NCBI RefSeq assembly: GCF_003369915.1
Contig: NC_046675.1
Coordinates: 7,688,001 to 7,752,000, forward strand
Origin: Drosophila miranda
Lineage: Eukaryota; Arthropoda; Insecta; Diptera; Drosophilidae
Direction of reading: 5' to 3'
DNA: 64,000 nucleotides
The notes beneath the pieces were generated by a model that saw only the letters and a list, made by a program, of their open reading frames with translations, did not search any database and was not told where the DNA came from. The translations under genes were made by a program, and so were the position numbers. This document shows, piece by piece, positions 21,482-32,751 of this stretch. Numbering within the stretch: the stretch's first letter is position 1; each line of letters begins with the position of its first letter.

Positions 21482-24400
21482 TTAAATGATGCGGTTGACC
21501 AGCGGCATCTTGCGGCGATTGTATGTGGTCGGCTGTGGCTGCGCCTGTGTCTGCACCAGCTGCTGCACCTTCACCTTCTGGCCATACTGCTGCTCCAGCT
21601 CGCCGGCGGGACCGATGGCATAGTTGATGTCCAGACGCGCACGCTTCGCCTGCTGCTGCTGCTGGTGGTGGTAGCCGTTGTGGTTCGCATTCAGATCGGC
21701 CGGATTCAGCTCGATGATGTGTGTGCCTTGGCCACTGGCTATGGCGCGGCGCACTGCCTCCTTATCGTCCTCGATGTCGATGGCATCGTACAGTTGTTCG
21801 TCGACCTGGAAGATTGGGAATGAAAGCGTTAGCAAAGGGCTGTTCAGAGTGGGGATAACAAGGCTAGATACCTTCTCGTATAGCAACGAAGACTTCTCGA
21901 CCAGGTGCCTTTCCAAACTCACCTCAATGTCAAAGTCGTTGCTCTTCTGGCCGAGCAGGACGTGGTGAAGGGGCAGGTGATGGCTCGACTGGCTGGCAGC
22001 GGAGTGGCTGGCGAGTAGCTCTTCCTCGGCCTCGAATTCGCCCAGCATATCGTCGTCCTCATCCTCGTCCACGACATCTTCGTCCTCCTCAACGAGCATC
22101 GCATCCACAAGGGTGTCGTCGAAGTCCTGCTCCTCCAGATCGGAGGACTCTTCGATCTCCGACGTCGAATCGAGCTCCACATCGGAGTCGGCCGATCCGT
22201 GCTTCATTTCGCCGCGCTCCAACGACTCCAGGTGCTCCGGATAGACCATGGCGCAGCGTATGGCCTGTGGATCCTTGCGCGACCACTTCTGCACTTCCTC
22301 GTCCATCTTGGTGATGCGCTCCGGGTTCATGGCCCAGCGGCAGCCCTTGCGCTGATTGCCATTCGTGGCCGGGCGCTCGATCTTCTCGAAGCACTTGTTC
22401 AGCGACAGATTGTGCCGCACGCTGTTCTTCCAGCCACTCGGCGCATTCTCGAAGTACGGAAAGTGCTGGCACAGGAAACTGTAGATCTCCGAGACGGGCA
22501 GCGAGCCGGCCCGCGAGTTCTTCAGGGCCAGCGCGATGAGGCAGGAGTATGAGTAGGCCGGCTTGGGGAAGGCGCTGCCCACGACAGGCAGCTTGACCTT
22601 CTGCTGCAGCGGCTTGACGAGACCAGCACTGCCGCTGCTGTTGTTGGCGATGTTGACCAGGTTGCTGCCATTGCTGAGCGGCGAGGAGGAGGCCAGCGAC
22701 GAGCCGGACGATGGCGAGCCCATGCTCTGCATCTGGTGGTGCGGCGAATGGGCCGCCGAGGCGATGCTCTTTGGTGTGGTGCTCCCCTGCTGCAGCAGGC
22801 CGCGCTTGGAGGCCTCCTCCCGCTTCAGGACCATGCCGTTGCCCGAACTCGGGGACGAACCGTTGGGGGACTTGGCCGACGACTGGTGCTTCAGCTTCTG
22901 GTAGGCGGCGCTGTTGGCGAAGGTTAGGCCCCCGATGCCGGGCGCCAGCTTGATCGTGTTGGTGGAGACGCCTCCGGCGGTGAGCTGGTTGGAGGAGGTC
23001 TTTGAGGTCTTGTTGCCGCCCTCCTCAGACGGACTGGACTGCGACTGGGCCCTGCGCAGCTCCGTGCCCAGATCCTTGCGCACTGCATCCACTGCCGAGG
23101 AGTTTCGGCGCTGCAGCACCGAGTTGGTGGCCATGGTGGCCGGTGCCGTGCTCCCGGTGCCGGTTACCACCGAAATCTGTTTGGGTATGTGTGCGCTCAC
23201 TTGCTCCCGGCGCAGCGATCCAGCGCTGACCTTCATCTGGGCCGGCGAGAAGGTCAGATGTGACTTGTGCTGGTCCCGGTCCCCGCATGGCGATGCCGGC
23301 ACGGCCCGCGACTGTGTGGAAGTGGCTGCCTTGCCCCTGCGCGGCGACCCCAGCATGGAGGAGGCCGAGCAGGCAGCGGAGTTGATCAGCGGCATCACCG
23401 AAATGGGGTTCACGCAGGCCCCCAGATCGGCGTAGTAGTCGGTGTTCGACCAGAAGTTGGCCGAGGAGCCCATCCACTTGGCCGTCGGCGAGGCGTGCAG
23501 CGTGCTGCTGGCCAGGAAATTGGCGTTGGCGTTGTATGCCACCGGCAGGTTGCTGCCGCTGCTCGTGTTGTTGTTGATGGCCGAAATCGTCTCCAGGGCG
23601 TGGTCCAGCGAGGTCAGGTCGCTAGAGGTAGCCAATGTGCTGGCTATCTCCGCCCGGATGTCCACGTCCAGCATGTCCTGCATCGAGTCGGACACGTAAA
23701 AGTCCAGCGAAGGGCCAGCCGCATCCTGCAAGGGATAGGTAATGTACATTTGAGTCACGAATCAATCAATCACGAATCTATTTTCCGAATCAATCGAGCA
23801 AACAAAACTTTCAGCGAAATTTATCGCGGGAATTTTGGCGCTACCAATGTTGTGCAACGTCTGCAAATGCACTTGCTACAGCAAGGTTGATTAACCAGAA
23901 GGTGAGGGCCAATAGAAACAGAGCGGAATCACGACACCTTAAGATACATCTACATCTAATACATCACATTCACTAAAGTTTTCAGATTTACTTTTGAATA
24001 CACACAAATTGGGGCTCCCGTTTTCACATTCCGCAAGATTTAAACGTTTTCAAAACGAAAACATTTTCGTTGACGAAATGAAAAGTAAACAAACGGGTTT
24101 TTATACAACGAAACGACCCTTAATTGCCAAAAAGGAAAAAAATTGATGACTTATTGATGCATTAACATAAACTTGACACCTATATCAGGGTAACTAAACT
24201 TTTGCTTTCTTTATAAATAATTTTATTTTAAACCAACCTCAAAACGAAACGTTTTGGCTGAAAACGTAATCCGCAAAAGTAAATGAAAAACGGAGCCTGC
24301 CTGATTATATTATATATACTTATATTCATATTCTATCAAATGCAAATCAAAACTAGAGCATATCGTATATTCTCCCACTGCACGCTTTTCCCTGTAAGGT

Positions 24401-27400
24401 TTCATCAAAGTGTCATACGGCCATAAGAGCAATAGATTCATGGCAGTGGTACGGGGGCGGGTATCTGCTTTTCGCTTACTTTCTGTTTTATGTTTTCTGC
24501 CTCGTGCCACAACCTGCCGCAACTTTTTCAAGGCTCTGTGCTATCGCGGCTGTCCCGAATGTTTGCTTTTCGGGTTTTCTTCTTACCAGGAATTGTAATT
24601 TTCCCGCCCTTTGGTTTCCTTGGTATCCCCTCCACACCCCCTTCCCACTTATCTCTCGAACATTCCATTACATACACACACACAGACAGGACGCACACAT
24701 ATGTATGTATGGTATGTACAGTATACATTATAATCATGAAATGTGTAACATAAGTCGCATGAATCTGAATCTGAATCTGTGTCTAAATCTGATATGCCCG
24801 TGCATATATGTATGCATGTGTTTATGTACATATGTATGTATGTATGTATGTTTGTATGTATGCATCGGATAAGTTTTCATTTTCTATATGTCAGGAGCAG
24901 AGTACCCGAAAACCGGTTTTGCGCGCCAAGCAGGCAGGCAGGCAGGCAGGCAGCAAAAAGGCAACAGAGCAAACAGGCAGACAGGGATGAACAGGAAGGA
25001 GAGGAGGGACAACGACGACGAAGAACAAGCAGAAGAGGGTCCATATAGCACAAACAACATAAACAACAGCCGATGAAAGATGTGGTGCGATGGATGTGCA
25101 ACAGCAAGGGGCAGGGACAGGGACAGCAGACCACCAACAAAAATAACTCATGTTGCAACACCAGAACCAGACAACAGCAGCAGCAGCGAAGGGAGTCGGC
25201 AAAATGTAAACAATTTCAACAGGCTGCGGCGGCGTACACGAAGGAAGGTGGCAGGCATATAGTGTGAAACGAAAAGTGCCCAAAAAGAGGCACCATATCC
25301 GATGGCCATGATTTTTAGTGGCTCGTTAGATGACCCCAACAAGGCAGAGCTAAATATCTGGAAAATTGTGGATGCCACAGAACAACAGATCTCCGACAGC
25401 CTTCAATAATCCTTGATCCTTTTTCGATCAACTTTTGGCCACCGATTTCGAGTGTCATCCATGGTCTTGGAGTTTCCACTGTAAACGCACACATAAACAC
25501 ACATTACATGCCCCCACACACACATCCAAACTCGTATGTAATCGTACATATAAGGAGGCGTTCCAGAAGGCCATTCCAGCCAGCGCCAAACCGGATATCA
25601 GAAAAAATTGAAAGTTTTATGCAATTTCTGACCAGCATTATAAATTGGGGCCCTGGAGTTGGGGATGTGGCGCCCCAGAGTGACTCAGAATTTGATTTAC
25701 TCTCAGGGCAGAACATGTTGCCAGCAGCATGTTGCAGCCACACAAGAAGACTCTCTGTTCCCATGCATATTTCTATGTGTGTATGTATACATCAGAATGG
25801 GAAAAAGTGAACAAAAAAAAGGGAACTAAAGCCGTACAAAAACAACAACAATTGAAGGGGAGTGAGAGAGACAGAAAGAGAGAGAGAGCGAGAGGGGTGA
25901 AAAAAGGGGAAACTTCTCTGTTCTGCCTGGCCTACGCCGCGGCGAAACAGAGAAGCAGAGCGCCAGCAGCGAAAAAGAGAAGCAGACCGAAGTTGCTGAG
26001 AGAGCGAGTGAGAGAGCAGAGTTATACAGAAACATAGAACGCCGCACATAACAGAGGCGAAGTTGGGCCAGAGAGCGTGTACAGTAGGCGACAAAACATG
26101 GCCATGCGGCGAGTCTGAGAACAGAAAAATGAAAACAGAGACAGCAGCAGCGGCAGCAGCAGAGGCAGAAATCGAGTACTTTTTGCGTTTTACTTTTTCT
26201 GTGTTGCCTGCCCCTGCCGCTGCTGTTGTGTGCTGTTGCTGTTTTTGTGGACTTTATTCGGGCGCTGCTTTTGGTGGAAAAAGCGTAGTAGGCAGCAGAA
26301 AAATTAGTAGTAGGCGCCTAAGAGCCAGCAGCGAACTTAACAGTTACCGGTTTTCAGGCAGCTGTTAAAAAAGGCGCGCGCGCGCCCTCTGGGGGAGGAG
26401 GAGGCGGTGTATGCCAATGTCAAGGTGTCCTTGAGCCGCAGCAGCAGCAGCAGCAGAACTGACCTGACCCCTGAACCCTGTCCCCACAACCAGCCCCTAT
26501 TTGGACCCCCTCCCAAGGGGAAAATCCTGTGTGTTTATTATGCGGCGACTCCGAAAAATCGATAGAGAAAGAGCATACACAGCACAAAGCAGATTTCGGG
26601 GGAGACGCATCTCTGTCTCCATCCATCTCTCCCTCTCTCTCTCTCTCTATCTCTCCGTCTCTCTCTGTTTGGAGAGGGACTCTCTGGAGAGCCCCGCCAT
26701 GAGACGAGAGTGATAAGTTGCATAATTCAACAGGATATCATAAATTGGCAGAGGCCGCATTTCGCCAGCCTTTATCATCAGAGTGGGAGTTTCCTTCCCA
26801 AAAAATAAGGGGAAGACTTCCCCACACCACCCACTGTCTGGCCACCCCCCCCCCTTAATGGTCTGTCTGATGGCCTTTTATATGTAGACAGAAATGGGGG
26901 GGGATTGTTAGATGGAAATCCAAGTGCCTTTCAAGTGCATCCTCTCTCATTTCATATTTTCAACGTTTTCCCTTTATTTATCAGTCATTTGACGAAATTG
27001 CCTCTATGACGCACTCTCGTGGACCAGATGACGCATCCTGTCGGCGGCAGGTGCTGCCTCCTGATAAGCAGCAGGACCAAGGCTTTTGTGTAAATGCAGC
27101 AAAGAAACAGGCAACACGCATAAGACGCAGCCGGACCCCAAGAGAGAGAGAAGACAGCTGGTAATCTCCCAGAGGCAGGCGAACAGAAGTGCAGCAGAGG
27201 CAAAGGCAGCTGCCACATCCTCTGTTTGAGCCATTTCTTCATTCAACAATTGATTATAGGCGCTCTCTCTCTCACTCTGTATCTCGGCCAAGACAATAGA
27301 AGAGGAAACTAATTGATTTTCTTGGGGATGTGCGTAGAAAAAAAGGTACAAGAAAAACAAAGATCGATATATGAATGTAATAGAAATACTTATATTTAAT

Positions 27401-30400
27401 CCTGAAAGCCAAAACTAGTACATAGCCAATTCCCGCCAGGGATTCTCCCTGTCAAAGTCGTTCAAAGACTTTTCGTTCATATTATATTTCCCCGCTAGAG
27501 AGACTGAAACCCATACACATTTTCAATGGGAATACGCTATGAGATATTCCCCAAAAGATAGCCGGAAATACTGAATTCAATGCATCCTTTCTCGCCCCCT
27601 ATTGCATCTCTATAAAGGATGGATTCACATAAACATTTTCCCCGTAACGTTATCCTTTAACAATGAAATTTGCATTGTATTTTTCGTATAATAATCTTTC
27701 CTCATCCTTTTTTTTGTCAATTTGAATTCCTCCTGCGATATACCGAATCGAATTCACATTTCATGCCTAAATCCTCTAATATTGATATCTATTTGGCAAT
27801 ATTTCTCTAACCCTTTGCCCTTCCCCTGCCCTCTGACACCACTAATTGAGCACTACATCCCACAGATAGGACGACAGATGATCATCATCCGAAAAAGTAT
27901 TCGGATGTCTGGGCCAGGACCCCAATGATGAAATGATTAAGGGTTTCGATTAAGGCGGTTCGCTCTCTTTCCGTCAGTTTTCCCCCTTGTACTTTGTACC
28001 CTCTACTCTTCCCTTCCCTTCCCTTCCCAGCCGTTGTGTATATTTCTGCATGTGTGTGCGCTGCTTGTATCTGTGTGTGATAACCTTTCGGTGTGCCCTC
28101 TGCTGTACGTTCCCATTGGCACAGGCAGCTGCAACAACTCAGCTCTCAGCAGCTCAGGGGTTGCTCTCTCTGTCGCTCTGGTCTCCGGTCTCCGGACTCT
28201 GTCTGTTGCTTGTACTCTTCTTACACCACTCCCTTCCCCCTTGCTGTTTCTCTGTTGTTGCAAGTTGCGACGAGAATTGCGCCTGCACTTTTGCAAACGG
28301 AAAGCGAACACTTCCTGGCTCTCTAATTAGTTTACTGTTCTTCCGCTGCTGCCACTTTTCACACCTCCCCCACACACACACACACACAGGGGGAGGGAAT
28401 GAATGCGGGGGGCAGGATGCTACACAATTTTTAATAGCTTCAGAGTCCAATAAATCACCAGTCAGCAGATGAGGCGCCCAGCAGCGGCAGACTATGCCGT
28501 ATATCAAAATCCAATAACCAAAGAATATTCTCCTCCCCTTCACCTCCTTCGCCTCCTTTTTTTTTATGCATTTTTCTTTTTTGTTTAAAACTTGAAAAAA
28601 TGTTCCGAAATAAAAATGCATCGAACAGGCGTGCAAAAGTGCACAGAAAGGATAAGGAAATACGATATTGGCCCCACTTCTTGGAGCTAAGAGAGGACTG
28701 GAGAGGCCTGTTGATTGGCCTACTCCCTACGGCTGCCGCCTCCTTTGCTCCTTCGGTCTCTTGCTGCACTTATTGCTCCCTTTTTTTGGCAGCAGCAGCA
28801 GCTGCCCGCCCATTGACCTTTTTATGCTGTGCAACGAAGCAAGGCAGCAGCAGTGCCAAGGAGCGGCAGCAAAAGGCAATTTCGGACATGTCGGAGGGAG
28901 CATGTCCATGCACGCACAGAGAGGAGGGGAGGGGGAACATTTTCGGTTCGCCAGGATTCGATATTTTCCCCCATTGTACATGGAATATTTTCCAATGTTT
29001 TTCTTTCCTTTCTTTCTGCTGCTGCTGCTGCATGCCTCTGGCTGTAGTTCCATCTGCCATCATTTCTTTCCCGCTTTCACCTTAAAATCTCCCGTAATGA
29101 CGGGAATGACACACAAAGAAGGAAACACAAGGGAAACCAAAGAAGGAAAGAAGAGACCCAGGTAGGCGGACATCTTCCTTGGGCTTATGAGCGCCCGTTT
29201 GTAAATTACTTTATGGTGCAATAAAATTCGCTCTCCACAATCCAGGGCCCAGGGCCTGTCCCCTGTAGCCTGTAACAATACCAATCCAAAGGCAACGACA
29301 TTTACCCGAATATGTCCTTAGGCAAACATCACATGTCGCACAAATCGTCTTTAAATCTGCCCCTTAGTGCGAAATTTTGCAGCTTCCTTGGGTTATTTTC
29401 ATTCATTAAGTCCAGCCATCGGGAGATATCTTATCCTCATCGGGATCTGGTTCAAGCAAATTAACATTCCCCGAAAAAGTTGAAATTTATTTCGTGGAAG
29501 TTTTAACATTTTTCCGCATTTAAAGATGAGATGATTGTAGTTTGTTGGCCTTGTTTTTTGAAGCAAGTCAAATGGTCAACAAAAACGCTTTTTGCACTAG
29601 ACCTTGACCTTGATTGAACCATAAGTCGAACCACTATTATCCAAAGAAAACGTTCGACTTACAGAGTGGGATGTAATGTGCTCCCTAAAAAATGTTTAGA
29701 AAATTACACTTTCAGACTTTCGAGATATTTTTGTTTCTTTGCGCCATTACAAGAGTGGATTCTAATTTAAATAAACTTAAAGAAAAATATGGGAAATTTT
29801 TGTGAAATCTTCAAGAAATTTAATTTAGGAAGATATAGAGATGGAATTGCTCCCTAAAGAATCTATTCCATCTTTTTATTTTTGGCTTTAATCGGTTTGA
29901 TTTTGTTCTCAATTTCGACTTTAGGTATCGGCCACAGCCAGGGGTCCCACGGCTAAAAGAACTGCCACAATTTTCGCCCCAAATGGTTATTTCTCTTCAT
30001 AATTCAAGCGCCATTTGTTTTCTATGCCAAACTTTTCTCAACAATAACTTGCAGTTTCCACATCTGTATCTTTGCGAGTGTGTGTGTGTGTATGTGGGGG
30101 GCCGTGAGAAAATCTATGCGGCATACAGCTGGGCGCTCATATTCGGCAGCCCGACGACAGGCCGGCCTGCCTGCATATAGGCTGTTCTGTTCTGCTCTGC
30201 TCTGCATTTTGGGGTAGGTGTTAGGGGGGCGTGTCGCAGCCCCCCACCCACACTGTCTCGGCGAAGTCGGCGCACATGAAAAGCACGTTGAACTTTGAAG
30301 TTCTGCTGCCGCCGGTTTGGTTTTGCTTTGTCAGCGCATTGATGTTTGTTTCTCTTTCTTTGAGCCATGTTGCGGCAACAAAGGTTGCAGGAACATGCTA

Positions 30401-32122
30401 ATTCTCTGGTAGCCAGAGAGAGAAAGACAGAGGGAGAGAGCGAGTGAGCTTTTGATGTGCGAATGTTGACTGTTGCTTTCGGTTCCCAGTCTTGCTCCCA
30501 CACACACGCATACGTATACACACCCACACACACACGAAAATCAGATAAAAACATTCGTTGGGTTTCATTTCGTTTGCTTTTCTTTGTTCCCCTACGGAGA
30601 CAAAGACGGAGATATTCGCACACACTTGTGGCTGTGTCGCCGCCCCCTGAGTGTGCGTATCCCTTTGCATGTGTGGAGTTTTGCATGCTGCATTGAACAG
30701 GCGCCCATGATCGGGCAACCAGGCGCCGCTCCTGCACTTCCAACAGAGCCCCACTTTGCAGGAGGTCAGGCCAGTCCGAATCCCCAGCCGAAGCTCCATC
30801 TGTGTCTCTTGTTACCGAACTCGCTGCCGCTTGGCTAAAACAAAACTCGGTTCGAGGTTGAATGCTTGGCCTTCAAAAAGTTGAAAACGCAAAAGCAGAA
30901 GAGACCCCAAAAGACAGAAAAACAGAAGAAACCCAACGAACCAGCGGCTCAACAAACACATACATAAGTACACTCCTATGAACACATGTCGGCTTATCTG
31001 TGTGTGTGTGTGTGTGTGCATGGCAATAAATAAATAAACTTAAATAATTGCGCATGACTTACATATGTATAACAAATGGAAGACTTGTGCTGCTGTTTCT
31101 GCTGCTGCTGGGATCCGCAGAAGACAGCGGAATTAGGCTGGGAACACCGGCACCGCACCCCCTCCATCCGATTCCCACTTTTGTTGTGCAATGTCGTTTT
31201 ATTTTAGTACAAACAACAGTAACAGGGGCAACAACAGCAGCAGCGGCGCTAGCAGTGGCCAAGCTAACAGAGCTCCCACTGTTAACAAGAGTCTCCACCT
31301 AGCCAAGTCCCTCACCAACACCCAGATGTAAAAGTAAGAGCCAACACACAACAGTTTATAATCACATGAAACCCCCCCTCCCCCACTTCCACTCCACCAT
31401 TGCAAATCAGAAGAGGAAGTAGCAGGACACTTGAATAGAATTCCATAATTTTGCTGTGCTGTTCCGGTGTGGGCCCCCTCCCCTCACACTGTCGCCCGAT
31501 CATTAATCATCAGTTCAGTTCAGTTCAATGAGCGCCTTCAGAGGCAGTTTAAAAGCTTAACGATCAAAAGTAAACACATATACGCACTCACACATAACAA
31601 CTACTGCGAGCGAATTCAAATTCAAAATTATACGTTAAATGCGGCGAAGGCGAATGTAAAATCAACAACAAAGCTTGGCAGATGAGAGCGGGCGAATTAA
31701 AGCACGAGCAAAGAGCAAGAGAGTGAGAGTGAGTGAGATGTGTGGAACCCAGCAAACTGTTCTTGGGGCGATATAAAGAGAGAGAGAGAGAGAGAGAGAG
31801 AGCACGAGTGGTGGGTTTCCAGGAGGGGGAAGTGTCAAGTGGCGGAAATACTAGGAAAAAAAAACTGCACAGAGCTCGCTGCTTTGTCGACGACAAAACC
31901 GAACGTTAAATTTGAAAATAAGCGATAAAGGCCAGAGTCGGTGTGCGAATGTGTGTGAGGTCTCGTGCGCCTGTGTTAGTGTGATTTTGCGAGAGTACCC
32001 GGCCGGCAAAATATGCAAAAACGTTAAGCTGTTGCCGCAGCCACCCCCCCCTCGACACTTACCGCGTATTTGTTGAAGAAACCATCGTGTATGCCGCTCG
32101 AATAGTCCTCTATCTCGAACAT
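21482..32122 (-). CDS. jumu: jumu (jumeau/Domina), the complete copy
   Basis: Forkhead transcription factor of the FoxN1/4 type, nuclear. In the fly it modifies position-effect variegation and acts in neural, blood and heart cell fates. Exon 1 is 32063-32122 (20 codons, [10 protein letters not shown] start, donor GTAAGT). Exon 2 is 21923-23725 after acceptor cccttgcag. Exon 3 is 21482-21805, stop TAA. All junctions are phase 0; 728 residues, close to the roughly 720 of the fly protein. The forkhead domain spans about residues 408-510 ([28 protein letters not shown]). A serine- and acid-rich stretch follows ([15 protein letters not shown]), then a short Gln run and a basic tail. A second in-phase donor (GTATCT) would extend exon 2 to 21872, giving 745 residues. 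This is the only copy with exon 1, so it is the best candidate for the functional gene. Confidence 0.93.
23726..32062 (-). other. Long first intron of jumu
   Basis: 8.3 kb without a convincing gene. 24659-32062 is single-copy in this window and rich in simple repeats: atgt units near 24830-24865, ggca units at about 24930-24955, cag units near 25170, 26145 and 26437-26457, ga runs near 25865-25890 and 31779-31802, ct runs near 26628-26662, ca/gt runs near 28370-28388, 30080-30092 and 31001-31018, and a gcgcgcgc palindrome near 26373. Many short reading frames exist on both strands but they are low-complexity and overlap these repeats. It probably holds regulatory elements, which I cannot identify by eye. 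Confidence 0.6.
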
Positions 32123-32750
32123 TTTTGGTTCTGCGGGTTTCTTCTGTGGTGTGTGGGAGATTCTACCAATTGCCGAATTACTGCTGCATACGCTTTGTTT
32201 TGATCAGTTCCTCCTCTTCACGTTCCGTTCCCCGTTGTTTCTCTCTTCTTTCGTCGTGGGATTAACCGTTGCACGGATCGAGTGTAAGGGGGGGAAATAA
32301 TAACCGTTGGTTTATCCCGCCGCTCTCCACCGTCTCTCAATATTGGCCAAGCCAAATGCAATTGCTCTACGATTCTATTTGACTCTTATTTATTATCATT
32401 TTGAGTTATCAATCGCGCACAGTTTATTTATTATTTAGTCAATAATCACTTTCAAGCCATACACAGCGAAAAGCAACCAACCGACGAACCGCGCAGAATG
32501 TTTATGTCGATACGGATATTTTTTTATACGGAAATATCAACGGAAATTTCGGAAATTCACAAGAAAAAGCGACGTGAAGGTACGTTGTTTACCGGTCCGA
32601 GCGTAAAAATTGGATTCCTTGTTTTCGGAATTTCGGCGCGCTCCGGTAAATTCGAAATATACGATATCTTGACACAGAGACCGCGCTGCTCGAAAGTTGA
32701 AACACGAATGAGACATGTTCAACAGCAAAGCAGCTATGTTAAGCCTTAGT
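32123..32750 (-). promoter_or_regulatory. jumu 5' UTR and presumed promoter region
   Basis: This follows the jumu start codon on the minus strand. No unambiguous TATA box or initiator was found. The reading frame at 32498-32749 on the plus strand has no recognisable domain. The assignment rests only on position. Confidence 0.4.
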
Positions 32751-32751
32751 A

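Larger units (their letters stand above)
15051..24658. repeat. Tandem amplification unit 2 (about 9.6 kb)
   Basis: Second copy of the unit at 5377-15050, in the same order. Its right end runs without a break into the rest of jumu intron 1 and then exon 1, so this unit contains the original jumu 5' side. The homology with unit 1 stops at 24658, where this copy continues aacattccattac instead of S sequence. Confidence 0.92.

Noticed and set aside
1-24658. The whole amplification as an assembly artefact
   Set aside because: Units differ by substitutions, by S1/S2-type deletions and by frame-keeping indels, which a simple duplication error would not create. It cannot be excluded without reads.
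24400-31900. Numerous frames in jumu intron 1 on both strands
   Set aside because: Composed of simple repeats (Cys/Val, Leu, Gln, Arg/Glu runs from microsatellites) and lacking any domain.
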